Positions 20,916-32,435 are shown, counted from the stretch's first letter. The stretch is 64,000 bases of DNA from Dipteronia dyeriana (GCA_032871835.1 CM065297.1:68125253-68189252), one strand, 5' to 3'. Notes: generated from the letters alone by a model not told the origin. Numbers and translations: made by a program.

Positions 20916-22517
20916 TTGAACGACAACATTGATCGTATTGGACAAAGAACAATGGGAGACGACGGAAATCGCAACATTCAAGAGGTTCCAGATCTACCGG
21001 TTGTACCTACCAAGACCATGAAGGATTATAGCAGGCCTATAGTTGATAATCACCCTCTATGTATTGCACTGGATGAGGCAGTTAGAAACTATGAGCTGAA
21101 AAGTTTCCATTACAATCTACTGCCTGCTTTCTATGGACTTCCGAATGAAGATGTGCTTAAATTCCTTAGAGAGTTTTATGCAACAATTCAAGCTTTTCCA
21201 AACACCGGGGTGACAGAAAACCAGTTGCTTATGAGGTGTATTCCACATGCTCTCAAGGAAAAGGCGAAGATATGGCTTTTGACTTTGCCTCCAGCTTCAT
21301 TGACAACATGGGAAGAGGTAGTAAATAGACTTACTGATCAATTTTATTCTCCCCAGAAGACCAGTGAGATTAGGTTCAAGATTACAAATTTCTTTCAAGG
21401 GGACCAATAGTCATTCTATGATGCATGGGAGCGTTACAAGATGCTTTTGTTTGATTGTCCTCAGTATGGATATCAAATGCACCAACTCTGGGAATTGTTT
21501 TGTAATGGACTAAATGACGTCTCAACTGTCTCAGTGAATAATGCATGTGGAGGATCCATGACTGACAAGACTCCAGAAGAATTGCAAATTATCTTCGAAA
21601 AACTTGCTAGAAATTCCCGCGAGAAGAACTCTAAGAGAAAGAAGGGAGTCTATGAGGTAGATACTAGTGCCGGGAACTCAATGAAAATGTCACAAATGCA
21701 GAAAACTATGGAAGTACTTGTCAATCAGGTGGGACAAATGAGAGAAGAACAACGCAAGGGATATGAGCAACCAGGGTATAGTGCGGAAGTGTATCAAGCA
21801 AGAGGTCTTGGACCTAATGACGAGGAAGAAGTACAAGCTATGAACAATTTCAACTCTCAACCTAGGAATGATCCTTTCTCAAACACATACAATCCAGGAT
21901 GGAGAAATCATCCAAACTTCTCTTGGAGAGATAATCAAGGTACCGGGAATCAGTGGGGAAATAACAACAATTATGGCCAGAGACAGTATAATGCTGGTAC
22001 CCAGAAAATTCCTGTATCCAAGCCCACAAATCTATCATTAGAAGATACAATGAAGCAATTTATACAAAATGTGGACAAAATATTCCAAGACTCTGATATG
22101 AGAATGCAGAATTTTGATGCTTCATTAAGAAAGATAGAAACACAAATTGGCCAACTAGCTGAAGCTAATCAAAGAAGTGAACCGGGAAAATTTCCAAGCC
22201 ATATTGAACAAGCAAAGGCTATGACAGTTTTCCAAAATGGTAAGGAACTGGTAAATAATGGACCTACTGAACTTTCTAATGATTTTACTAATGTTTTAGG
22301 TCCTTATGGAGAAAATATGTCATTAGAAAAAAAGAAAGACGAAGTAGTGGAAAAATCTAACAAACTACCACTTCTACACAAGTCTCATAATCCTTATATT
22401 CCTCCGGTTCCATTCCCAGGAAGATTGCAAAAGAGCAAGTTAGAGAAATCATATAAAGACATAAATGACATTCTATCAAAAGTTAATGTCAATTTTCCTT
22501 TATTGGAGATGATCTAG
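20916..22517 (+). pseudogene. Athila gag, one premature stop inside and one at the protease junction
   Basis: A single frame with a stop at 21408-21410, continuing to a stop at 22515-22517. Core blocks: FYGLPNEDVLKFLREFYATI, IPHALKEKAKIWLLTLPP, TTWEEVVNRLTDQFYS and, after the stop, YDAWERYKMLLFDCPQYG (retrotrans_gag type). A Gln/Asn-rich stretch follows (about 21870-22000), then a helical segment. I could not find an intact Cys-His knuckle. Both stops are TAG where Gln would fit. Start 20916 is the first open codon of the frame; the first clear ATG is at 20952. The frame runs on into protease. Confidence 0.87.
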
Positions 22518-22520
22518 AAG

Positions 22521-23162
22521 ATGCCCTCTTATGCAAAATTTTTAAAAAATCTCCACACTTACAAGCCAAGATTTTTCGAGAATCATCAGGAGTTGATAAC
22601 CGGAAGTGCCAATACAGTCCTTCAAAAATCTTTGCCACCTAAACTCCAAGATCCTGGAAGTTTCTGCATCAACATTACTATTGGAGGTACTACCCTGGAA
22701 AGAGCAATGTTAGATCTTGGAGCCAGCATCAATTTGATGCCATATGACATCTATGAGCAATTGGGGTTGAATGATCTAAAGAAGACAAGCGTGTCACTTT
22801 TGTTGGCCGATGGCTCAGCTAGATACCCAAGAGGATATATTGAAGATGTGTTGGTTCAGGTAAATAATCTTATTATTCCTGCAGATTTTGTAGTACTTGA
22901 CATGGAAAAATGAGCCAAGGAAAGAGGAAGCAAACCAATACTATTGGGAAGACCTTTCATGGCAACTACAAAAACCTTCATTGACGTACATAATGGAAAG
23001 CTTACAATGACAGTATTAGATGAGGCTGTGGAATTCAAGGTTTTTGAATCATTGAAACTACCTGAGGCAGCCGATGATTGCTATTCAGTCGATTGTTGCT
23101 CGGTGGAGGTAATTAATTCTGCAATCCAAGTGGAACTAGCAAATGAAAGCCTAGATGAGTAA
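22521..23162 (+). pseudogene. Athila aspartic protease region, with stops
   Basis: Same frame as gag. It opens with MPSYAKFLKNLHT, typical of the Athila gag-protease linker, then MLDLGASINLMPYDIYEQL with active site DLGAS at 22713-22727, TSVSLLLADGSARYPRG, and LGRPFMATTKTFIDV. Stops at 22911 (TGA) and 23160 (TAA) break it. The active site is intact. The enzyme would process Gag-Pol. Confidence 0.88.
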
Positions 23163-23171
23163 CTTGATTGG

Positions 23172-24368
23172 GTGAACGATGTCTTTGAGGATGATGAAGA
23201 AAGTCAACAAGAAGAGGACTTAGAAGAGGAGTTAAAAATTGAAGAGTTAGATGAGGTAATTCAAGATGAGACCAACAAGTCTCTAATTCCATCTGCAAAC
23301 TCTTCCCCTGCATTAGAGCTCAAACCACTTCCTTCCACTCTCAAATATTCCTTCCTAGGAGAAGATGAGATGCTCCCGGTAATTATAGCTTCAGATTTAG
23401 ATGAAGAGAAAGAGGAAAAACTAATAAAGGTGCTCAAGGAATATAAGGCCGCCATTGGATGGTCTATAACAGATATTAAGGGACTAAGCCCTACCATTTG
23501 CATGCACAAGATATTGTTGGAGGAAGAGGCAAAACCTTCGAGAGAAGCTCAACGAAGGCTAAATCCAAACTTGAAGGAAGTTGTTCGAGAAGAGGTCCTT
23601 AAGCTTCTTAATGTGGGTATCATATATCCAATATCCGACAGTAAGTGGGTGAGCCTAATACATGTTGTTCCAAAAAAGTTGGGAATCACTGTAGTAGCCA
23701 ATGAAAATAATGAGTCGATCCCTACAAGAAAGACAACGGGATGGAGAGTGTGCATAGATTACCACAAGCTCAACACGGCAACCAAAAAGGATCACTTTCC
23801 TTTGCCGTTCATCGATCAGATGCCCAAGCGTTTTACGGGACAAGCTTATTATTGCTTCCTGGATGGATTTTCGGGGTACAAACAGATTGCCATCACTCCA
23901 GAGGACCAAGAAAAGACAACGTTCACTTGCCCCTTCGATACTTTTGCATATCGAAGAATGACTTTTTGGTTGTGCAATGCCTCTGCCACCTTCTAGAGAT
24001 GTATGATGTCAATCTTCTCCGACATGCTAGAAAAATTTATAAAGGTATTTATGGATAATTTTTCTGTTTTTGTTAATTCTTTTGACCATTGCCTTGATAA
24101 TTTAATTCTTGTTTTAAAAAGATGCAGGGCGACTAATTTGACAATTAGTTGGGAGAAAAACCATTTTATGGTCAAGTCTAGAATAGTTTTAGGGCATGTT
24201 ATTTCTGAAAAAGGGATAGAAGTAGATCGTGCTAAAATTGAAGTAATAACAAAACTTCCACCTCCCATTTATGTGAAAGGTGTGAGAAGTTTTCTTGGTC
24301 ATGCAGGTTTTTATAGGCGATTATCAAGGATTTTTCAAAAATTAGTCGTTCCCTTTGTAACTTGTTGA
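23172..24368 (+). pseudogene. Athila reverse transcriptase, stop and lost catalytic Asp
   Basis: Same frame as protease. An acidic linker is followed by KEYKAAIGWSITDIKGLSP, KLLNVGIIYPISDSKWVS, GWRVCIDYHKLN, HFPLPFIDQM and FLDGFSGYKQIAI, all RT blocks. A TAG at 23994 interrupts NASATF/RCMMSIF. The catalytic motif FMDD reads FMDN at 24048-24059, which would abolish polymerisation. A one-base loss near 24320 shifts the frame before the RNase H part. The insert near 23700-23735 (NENNESIPTRKTTG) matches the usual Athila insert. Confidence 0.9.
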
Positions 24369-24853
24369 CCAAAGATGCTACATTTGTTTTCGATGATGAT
24401 TGTTTGCATGCTTTTGAGACTCTGAAAAATAAATTGACATCTACTCCCATAATCATGCCCCCCGATTGGTCTCTTTCTTTTGAATTAATGTGTGATGCAT
24501 CTGACTATGATGTAGGCGCTGTTTTAGGACAGCGGGTAGATAAATTGCCTCATGTTATTTACTACACTAGTCGCACTTTAAATGATGCCCAATTGAATTA
24601 TTCCACCACAGAAAAAGAATTGCTTTCTGTTGTTAATGCCTTAGAGAAGTTTCGGTCATATTTGATAGGATCTAAGGTCATTGTTTATTCTGATCATGCT
24701 ACTTTAAAATATTTGCTAACCAAAAAGAAAGCGAAACCGAGATTACTCCGGTGGATCCTTTTGTTACAAGAATTTGATTTGGAAATCAGGGACAAAAAGG
24801 GAAGCGAAAATGTGGTGGCGGATCATCTATCTCGACTGGTGGATGATGAATGA
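24362..24853 (+). pseudogene. Athila RNase H, motifs intact
   Basis: After the frameshift: [16 protein letters not shown] (first Asp), [19 protein letters not shown] (Glu), [17 protein letters not shown] (Asp) and [10 protein letters not shown] (last Asp), so the four catalytic acids are present. It closes at TGA 24851, probably a CGA to TGA change, since the same frame continues (PINENFPDEQLL) into the integrase region. RNase H removes RNA template during reverse transcription. Confidence 0.9.
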
Positions 24854-26213
24854 GGAGAAGAACAAACTCATACCATACCAATCAATGAGAATTTTCCAGA
24901 TGAACAATTATTGGCAGTAGGTGGCAATGATCCATAGTATGCAGATATTGTGAATTATCTTGCAAATGGAATCGTTCCATCCAATATGAACCCACAAGCA
25001 AAGAAAAGATTCATCTCCAACACAAGGCATTATTTTTGGGACGAACCATACTTGTTCAAATTTGGCACTGATCAAATCATTCGAAGATTTGTTCCAGAGG
25101 AAGAAAAACAAGATGAGTTAAAATTTTTCTACAATACATTATGGAGGGCACTTTAGTGCTAAAAAGACTGCTCTCAAAGTTCTTCAGTCAGGTTTTTTCT
25201 TGATTTCATTATTTAAAGATGTTTATAATTTTTGTATCTCTTGTGACAGGTGCCAGAGAACGGGGAACATTGGAAAAATGGATGAGAAGCCATCGTCAAG
25301 CCAACAGGTAGTGGAGATATTTGACGTATGGGGAATTGATTTAATGGGACCTTTCCCATCCTCATATGGGTACAATTATATCTTGGTGGCTGTGGATTAT
25401 GTGTCAAAATGGATCGAAGCAGCTGCTACTAAGACAAATAATAGCCAGATGGTGGTTAGGTTTATCAAAGAGAATATTTTCACCAGATTTGGGACTCTTC
25501 GGGCAATAATAAGTGATGGTGGAAGCCATTTTTGTAACAAGGTCTTTGCCTCTTTCATGAATAAATATAGTGTCAAACACAAGGTGGAAACCCCATATCA
25601 TCCTCAAACATTAGGACAGAAAGAAGTGAGTAATATACAGATTAAGCAGATCTTAGAAAAACTGTGCAACCAAATCGAAAGGATTGGTCACTTAAGCTTA
25701 ATGATGCCTTGTGGGCATACATAACTGCTTACAAAACTCCGATTGGAATGAGTCCTTTTAGGATCGTCTTTGGAAATGCATGTCATTTGCCGGTGGAATT
25801 GGAACACAATGCCTATTGGGCCTTGAGGAAATTGAATTTTGACTTATGTAAGGCTGGAAAAGAAAGACGTTTACAATTAAGTGAGCTTGAAGAACTTCGG
25901 AATGATGCCTATAAGAATGCAAAAATATACAAGGAAAGTACTAAGAAATTACATGATAAGAAGATTCGCCAGAAAGAGTTCTATCCCGGAATGTTAGTCC
26001 TTTTATATCATTCACGATTGAGGTTGTTTCTAGGAAAATTGAGATCAAAATGGATAGGGCCATTCTGTGTTAATCAAGTTTTTCCCAGTGGAGCAATAGA
26101 AATAAAAAAATCTAAAGAATGGAGGATTATTTAAAGTCAATGGGCATAGACTGAAACCTTATTTGGGAACACCAATAGATGGTCATGCCATTGAAATGCT
26201 CAAGCTCACATAG
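24854..26213 (+). pseudogene. Athila integrase, DDE intact but frame broken
   Basis: The zinc region has HYGGHFSAKKTALKVLQSG and FCISCDRCQRTGN (H and C-x2-C). The core has VWGIDLMGPFPSSYGY (first Asp), LRAIISDGGSHFCN (second Asp) and [14 protein letters not shown] (Glu). [19 protein letters not shown] and the C-terminal [20 protein letters not shown] follow. Lesions: TAG 24936, a shift near 25130, a lost A in a homopolymer near 25650, and a shift near 26120 before KVNGHRLKPYLGT; the end is TAG 26211. No chromodomain, as expected outside chromoviruses. Confidence 0.9.
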
Positions 26214-26259
26214 TCGTAGCACTCTACTCTGTCTCGCCTAGACGTTAAATAAAGCGCTT

Positions 26260-26277
26260 GGTGGGAGGCAACCCACC
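26260..26277 (+). promoter_or_regulatory. Conserved hairpin just after Athila pol
   Basis: GGTGGG-AGGCAA-CCCACC: a perfect six-pair stem, 47 bases after the integrase stop. The Athila-like fragment at 3488-3503 has the same loop with ATGGG/TCCAT as stem, so one pair changed on both sides. A GGGAGGCAACCC-type motif after pol is, as I recall, common in plant Athila-like elements. It could act in splicing, RNA stability or packaging; not known. Confidence 0.6.
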
Positions 26278-26285
26278 CAGGAACA

Positions 26286-26336
26286 AATTTTTTTATTTTT
26301 ATTTTGATTTTGATTTTGATTTTGATTTTTATTTTT
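26286..26336 (+). repeat. T-rich pentamer/hexamer repeat in Athila-1
   Basis: TTTTTAT/TTTTGAT units repeated seven or eight times, low complexity, just downstream of the post-pol hairpin. Confidence 0.85.
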
Positions 26337-26518
26337 GAGTCATAATTAGTATATTACAAGAACCTTTATAGCCAGAATTAAATATTGTCAAATTTTTTAT
26401 CTTGTGATTCATTAAAGGACATTGTTTAATTTAGGTTTAGGGGTATTTTGTTGTTTTAAATGACAAAGAATAGGTGCTTCTAATTTGTGGATATTTAACT
26501 GTGCAGAGGAAGCTTTGG

Positions 26519-26935
26519 TAACAATTTCGTTCAAGCACCGCTGTCAAGACCACTTTCTAGACACATGTCTATACCGCTGTAGGTAAAGCCTGTACCCTCT
26601 GTCAAATTGCACGGCGAAGACCGCCCCTAAGGCACATGCCTCCACCGAGGTAGGCAAAGTGTGTACCCTCTGCCAAACTGAGCGGCATAGACTGCTCCAT
26701 AGACATGATGTCTTGACCGTGGCATGCAAAATGATGATCCTCTATGAAACACCGCGGTACAGACCGCTTGAGATGCAATGCATATACCGCGGTGTACACC
26801 GCGGTACATCAAGTTAAACAGTGCATTTTGTTGCCTCAGGTAAGAAAAATAGCGCATGACTGCGGCCGAGACCTCTCTCCAGGTATGTGCCCAGACCGCG
26901 GTAGGGCACGAATTGGCGCACCCATATAAGTCCGC
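26519..26935 (+). repeat. GC-rich array of ACCGCGGT-like palindromes, Athila-1 internal spacer
   Basis: At least ten degenerate copies of ACCGCGGT/ACCGCTGT in about 415 bases; perfect ACCGCGGT near 26748, 26786, 26798 and 26893, often next to CAGACC or GTACA. No coding domain is recognised: open frames on both strands here are low-complexity and not shared elsewhere. The same motif occurs in U3 of both Athila-1 LTRs and at 11436-11475. Confidence 0.7.
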
Positions 26936-27521
26936 TGTCTGGGCTGATTTTCTTCTTCCCCTTATTTCTTCTCCGCTGCGCAAACGTTCTTTCTCTCCAC
27001 TTTTTTTCTTGTTTCGTTATAAAATTTTCTTCACTAAATTTCTTGCCAATCTTCACTCATCTTCTTCAAAGATTAAAGGTATGTCTCCATTTTGATTTTC
27101 TCAAGTATTTATTTTAGTTTGGGGCATTATTTGATCTAAGTTGTTGGTATGTGTTCTCAAGAATGATTTGTGATATTCGAGTGTTTTTACACGAATTTTT
27201 TGCATTCTTGGCTAATGGGCTTTGTTTATATTGATAATTATTACATGATTAAGTTTAGTGGACAAAATCTCTATTTGGTTATGTTTGGAATTTTGAATTT
27301 TGATTTATTAGAAGAAAATTTTGATTTTGGTCTAAATGTGTTTTTAATATGTTGACTTTGTGTTTCAATCAATTTCTCTTGTTTATGGCATGCTTGTGGA
27401 ATGTATGATTTGAGAACAAAGTAATTGTTTGAAAATTTGGATCAAAATTTAAGATGAATTGCTGCCGAAATTCAGGTAAATTCTTCTTAAATGGGATTGT
27501 TTGCTTGCGTTGTGTGTGCAG
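26936..27521 (+). other. AT-rich leader before the envelope-position ORF (Athila-1)
   Basis: Starts with a pyrimidine-rich stretch (CTTCTTCCCC...TTCTTC), then AT-rich sequence without a recognised domain. It ends TTGCTTGCGTTGTGTGTGCAG directly before ATG 27522, which fits a 3' splice acceptor. Athila envelope-like ORFs are thought to be expressed from spliced RNA. Confidence 0.5.
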
Positions 27522-28775
27522 ATGGCTAGAACAAATTTGGGTAAAAGGCCTCGGGTTAGCAGCACTTCTAGAGGAAAAAGGGTCGCTTCTTTACAAAAAG
27601 TTCAGAATAAGGAATTTAGAGATAGAGTGTCTAAGTTTCAGAGTTGGGGAAACCCATGTGCCAGATACTGTAGCTACCTGTCGATGGGCCGGATTTGTTC
27701 AGAGGCCCTCAAAAACAAATAGGAGTATCGTGGCTGAATTTTATGCCAGCATGATCCTAGAAAGATTTCTAAATGGAGAGGCAGTACTGGTCCAAGAAAT
27801 TGAGGTCCACATATCGCCAGATGCAATTAATTAGTATTTTGCAACTCCAGAGGTACGAGTGAACAATAATATTACGATAGATACGATTGATGAAATTGAT
27901 CAGTACTCGAGTAGGTTGGTAAAAGTACTTAGGATAGATGACAGGGCGAAATGGAATCAGATGGTTCGCCAATATCAGAGGGACTTGAGAGTGGACGCTG
28001 CATTCTGGAACATCTTCATCTCATACTCCTTGAGACCTACACAGCATCGCACCGAGCTTTTCTTTTAGCTTGCCCGTTTGTTGCATCGACTGGTGACTGG
28101 CAAGCCAATTAATATTTGTCGAGTAATTTTTAGGGCAGTATACAACAGTGGTTGTGAAGATGGTCATCTATGGTATTCCCCTGGTTAATTGTAGCTTTTT
28201 GCAGGACAGCAGGTATTGAGGTGAATACCGGACTAGAGAAGCGTGCACCTAGTATGTTATTACTAACAGTATGGAACAAGCTTTGTCATGATCGGGGGGT
28301 ACCTACGATAGGAAAATATGGAGAATAGCGACGTCGCCGCTAGGAGAGAGAGGCACAACTACAGATGGAGGTTGTTGATCCTATACCTGAGGATCATACA
28401 GATATTCCGCCAGCTGCTCATCCAGAGGCCACTCAACCAGGAAATGCATATTTTGATTCTTTATTTTAGGCAATGCGAGAGCACATGGACGATTAGTTTA
28501 GAGGATTAGAGGAGCGGATGAACACGTATTTTGACACTATTAAAGAGAGCATCACAGAGCTACGCACTATGGTTAGCTGGTTTTCTGTGGCTGGCGATGG
28601 AGGTGTGTTTTTCCAGCCTCCAGTTCCACTACCTGAGTTTCAAGCAGGAGGCAGCTCTTGGTACGATCCACCTAGTTTTAGATTGGGAGACCCTATGGAG
28701 CCGCAGCAACATGACCGTGATTCTGATCAGGGGACAGAAATCCTGCATATTTCAGACGAGGACGGAGGACTTTAA
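27522..28775 (+). pseudogene. Envelope-position ORF of Athila-1 (putative plant transposon protein domain)
   Basis: ATG 27522 opens MARTNLGKRPRVSSTSRGK, a basic N-terminus. After a shift near 27670: NRSIVAEFYASMILERFLNG, RAKWNQMVRQYQRDLRVDA, FWNIFISYSLRPTQHRTEL and LVTGKPINICRVIFRAVYNS, with stops at 27832, 28066 and 28187-28194. A C-terminal part (28518-28775) has a helical segment then a proline/acidic tail ending DEDGGL. The middle resembles the SIRE-1 ORF at 45582-46639 (FYASM..FLNG / WNIFI / GKPINI). No signal peptide or membrane span is evident, so an envelope role is not supported by what I see. Confidence 0.72.
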
Positions 28776-30497
28776 AGGATATGCATCTTTCTTTCTTTAT
28801 TTTTCTTGATTTAATTTTCTTTTTGAATATTTTCGAATTTAGCAATATTTAGCAATATTTCTTTAATTCTTTTTCCGCTCCTTTCTTTTCTCGCTTGTCA
28901 CCATTGTGGGCAATGTTGAGTTTAGGTTTAGGGGTGATGTGATCCATGATATTATGTTTGGATCTATGCTCTTGAGATAATATGCATTAATCACTGAGTT
29001 TACACTAACTTCTTGCCACTTAGAGTAATGCACTACATTTTTCAAAATTTATGACATACTCTTGATGTGATAGTGGATAGGAAGCTTAGTTGAATTGCCA
29101 TGATTAATAGTGGAGACTACCCTTGTGAGTTCACCAAGCCAAAAAGTGTACATAAATATAAATATAGAGGGTTCTTTTGTTTCTGCTCTTAAACACTCAG
29201 TAGGTTCTTAGCATTTATATTTGATCTCTATAGGGTATATATTGAGCATTATAGATCTTTCATCATTAAAAAGAAGTCACATGATTATTTTGATCTCGAG
29301 TAAGTCGAATCAGTGGAAGTGATTATTAGACTATTCTGCTTAAAACTACTTAAATGGTCGTAAATATTTCCTACCCGTGTGTTGTGTGCACCATAGCCAA
29401 TTTTGAAGCCAAACAATGATTAAGCCTCTTTCTTTCTTCACCACATTAACCGTAACCCAGTAAGCTATAATTTAGCCATACCTTATAACTTGGGTTCATA
29501 CATTGAGAATGTGAAGAAGATGTTATATTTTTTGCACATTATTTATGTATATTTTGATCAGAGGTCAATGAAGGAAAAGAGCTGCATTCAATCCAAAAGT
29601 AGTAAGTTGATGTTATGATTTCCATGTACATGTAATCCTCTGATTCTCATATAAAAAAAAGAGTAATATATATATATATATAAGGGTATGAGAATCAGAA
29701 AATAGAGTTTAATGAGTACATATGAGTAAATTAGAATGGTGAACTTTTGAAAAATAGGACATTAATAAGAAATGAATATTTCATTTGTGATGAGGATTAA
29801 GAGTTCTATACGAAGCCATAAAGTTATTGAAGACTCTCATGGTATGATCCTAAGTTTTTGAATCCCTATTTTCCCATTCTTTCTTGACCTTCATCCATGA
29901 CCCCATTACAACCTTAATTAAAGTCTAACTGATCCACTGGTTATCCTTACTATGAAAGTAGAAGTGAATAATGTGCCTATCTTGTTCATAATGCTTAATT
30001 CTATAGTGAGATCTTTTGTATGAAATCAAGCGTTCTTTCAATCATTTATTCATATGCGATTATATCTTGAAATTTCCTGTGCATAAACTCCATTTGCATA
30101 TATTTGTTGAGTGTGTTTGCCTAGGATCTGTGTGAAATTAATGAGTGACATCCTGTGAGAATTAGAGTCAAGGCGAATTACATCTATGGTGTTTAGCGAA
30201 TGTGACTTTGAAACTTGAACGTCTTGAGAATGGGCTTTTCGTTAAAACAAATTGAGCAATGCCATCAAGTTTTTGTGACTTAACTTTAGTCTTTACTTAT
30301 TGACTGTTGTATGTATTGTTTCGATTTGGGCATAGTTCAAATGCATTTTAAACGATTGGTACTTTTCTTATAAGGCGTGTAGCATACGCTCAATGCTATC
30401 GTGTTCCCTACGAAAGTGGCTTATTTAGTTAGGAATTTTTATTTTTAGGTTTAGGTTTAGTTTTTATTTTTAGTTTTGCTCGAGGACTAGCAAAAGA
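28776..30497 (+). other. AT-rich 3' internal region of Athila-1
   Basis: About 1.7 kb with no recognised coding domain. It contains GGGCAATGTTGAG followed by TTTAGGTTTAGGGG (28907-28935), a (TA)n run at 29668-29682, and near the end CTCGAGGACTAGCAAAAG (30479-30496), wording often seen before the PPT of Athila elements. Confidence 0.6.
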
Positions 30498-30513
30498 TAG
30501 GTTCGGGGGTATT
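30498..30513 (+). other. Polypurine tract of Athila-1
   Basis: TAGGTTCGGGGGTATT directly precedes the 3' LTR start TGATCGG. The G-rich core and position fit a PPT. Confidence 0.75.
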
Positions 30514-31911
30514 TGATCGGTCATTATTTGTATAAGTTTTTAATCCCCTTTCCGCCTATCAATTGCTTGTTTCTTGAGCATTTTTAGGTATTTAATTTGT
30601 GTGATTGAGCATGTTTCAGGACATTGGACTTTAATGTTGTGTTTGGAAGATTTGAAGCAAAAAGAGCAATTTCGTCCATTACAGCTGTGAAGGTCGCTGC
30701 CCAAGCAGTTCCTTCACCGCTGTCTAAAGAAAGGAGAATCACAGCCATATCATGTTCAACAACCGCGGTCTTTACCGCTGTCAAGGTAGTGACTCCAGAG
30801 CGGTATACACCGCGGAACTTCACAAAGAGCACATCGCTTGATCCACTGAGGTCTGGGCAAGCTGTCTGTGCCGCATCTTATGGAGCGATCGTGAAAATCC
30901 TTGGTGTCTGGGGAATATTGAACCTTATTTTAAAAAAAGAGAATCTATATAAATAGATGTTTTTTTGATTGTTGAAAGGGAGCCGTCCACCACCACACCA
31001 TTACCATACATCACATAACAATTCTTTCATCCATCGTTACGCATCCGAAGATTCGAAGACGAAGAAGAATTCATCATTGAAGATTTGAAGAATCTGTTTG
31101 AGGCATCAATGGGTTTTATCTTTTCCTTCTCTTTTCCTTTTGTTTTCATAATGTGTAACTAACTCCATAACTAGGGAATCAATGTGAACCTTTTGTGAAT
31201 GCTCATGTTTGGATTAATAATATTATTTCATCAACTCAATTCTTGATTTGTTCATTATTCTTAATTGCTTGACTCTCATTAGTTTTAATATTTATTCATA
31301 CCATAGACCAAGGGTGGATAATTATTTGACATTATTTTAGGGTTAAGATTATCTGAGAATTAGGGTTAGAATATAGACCAAACCTAACCTTGATTAATGT
31401 TATTTTGAATGAGTGAATTTTATCTTTAGCATAGACCAAGCAAAGTATAGAATTTAGTTCTTATTTCTTACGCTTAACGGGTTTCCTATCATTGTTGACA
31501 CCATAGACCAAGGGTGAATAGTGGTTGGGAATACTTGACTCATCCCGCGATCATACGGTAATAGTCATATTAAAGATAAAGAATGAACCCTTGAATTGAT
31601 TGAATCTTTTACAAATTAATCCATGCAATGAGTGTTTATAATTGGGGATCATTGATGACCTAGTGCTTTCTCAACCTTTATCACAACCAAATCTTTTTAA
31701 TTGCTTTCTTTAGTTTAATTTAATTTAGTTTTAGCTTTAAAACAATCATCATCAATCTTTTGGTTACTTTCAGTTTAACTTTAATTAGAATTAGATTTAA
31801 CCGAATAAATCACTTTTCCTCGTAAGAACGATCCTCACTTGCCACTGTGCTTATCTTCACGATTCGTGCACTTGCGAATATTGTTTTTATAACACGATTT
31901 ACTTTCAATCA
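30514..31911 (+). repeat. Athila-1 3' LTR, 1398 bp
   Basis: It starts TGATCGGTCATT and ends TTTCAATCA, followed by AGTGT. It retains ACCGCGG motifs (30760-30815) better than the 5' LTR. Many differences from the 5' LTR are C/T or G/A, fitting decay of methylated cytosines. Confidence 0.94.
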
Positions 31912-31916
31912 AGTGT

Positions 31917-32054
31917 GTTAATGATATTCTTGTTAATCAAGTCATTGAAGGACTTTACTCTAGATTTAACATTGTTGTCAAGGATGATATTGGAAATGTT
32001 TGTGTAGGTACACCCAATAACAAGTGGTTCAAGGGTGAGTGCTCTTATCACTAA
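31917..32054 (+). pseudogene. SIRE-1 gag tail, continued after Athila-1
   Basis: Taking out Athila-1 and one AGTGT restores the frame: VNDILVNQVIEGLYSRFN and NNKWFKGECSYH, then TAA at 32052. The W-x-D-S-G-x-S/A protease motif that normally comes next in copia does not appear. This marks the end of coding sequence before a spacer. Confidence 0.7.
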
Positions 32055-32435
32055 AATAAGAAGCACATGTGAGATAGCTTTGAGGCTATATATCAATTTT
32101 GTTGAGAATTCTTGCTTGCTAGCTTTGAATACTCTATGTATTGATATGAACTTGGTTATCTCACATCATGTTTGTTATGATGGTCAAAATTTGTTGATTA
32201 ACTTTGAAGAAGTTCTTTTGTTATATGTGTTTATTGAGTTGAGATATTATGCTTTTTATACTCTTGTTGTGAAACATCATCAACTTGATGACATGAGGAC
32301 AATCAAGGCAAGAGTACTCATGAAAAGGGCGGCAGTATGATATTTGGTGAATATAATGTGCAAAAAGGTATATCTATACTCTAATGCATGTTCTCTTAGA
32401 TATTCATCTTTTGACTCAATTTTTGACATACATCT
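32055..32435 (+). other. Noncoding spacer of SIRE-1, left part
   Basis: AT-rich; a 101-codon reading (32035-32340) has no family motif. The spacer continues at 44280 after Tat-2. This is where protease, integrase and RT would stand in a complete Sirevirus. Confidence 0.6.

Larger units (their letters stand above)
19325..31911 (+). mobile_element. Athila-1, Ty3/gypsy element with envelope-position ORF, nested in SIRE-1 gag
   Basis: LTRs at 19325-20689 and 30514-31911 (TGATCGG...TCAATCA) are flanked by the perfect five-base duplication AGTGT (19320-19324 and 31912-31916). Inside: Asp-tRNA-like PBS, gag, protease, RT, RNase H, integrase, a post-pol hairpin, a GC-rich motif array, an envelope-position ORF, a long AT-rich 3' part and a PPT. 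Order, PBS and the DLGAS protease motif fit the Athila lineage. All genes carry stops or frameshifts. The insertion splits a gag codon run of SIRE-1, which resumes in frame after the second AGTGT. Confidence 0.95.

Noticed and set aside
26544..27056. Several minus-strand open frames of 60-118 codons as possible genes
   Set aside because: They follow from the GC-rich palindrome array in the Athila-1 spacer, have no domain, and overlap each other in different frames.
27522..28775. A true retroviral envelope glycoprotein
   Set aside because: No signal peptide, membrane span or furin-like site is visible; the middle part instead resembles the SIRE-1 ORF domain.
32035..32340. 101-codon frame as remaining SIRE-1 pol
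   Set aside because: No protease, integrase or RT motif, and composition like the surrounding spacer.
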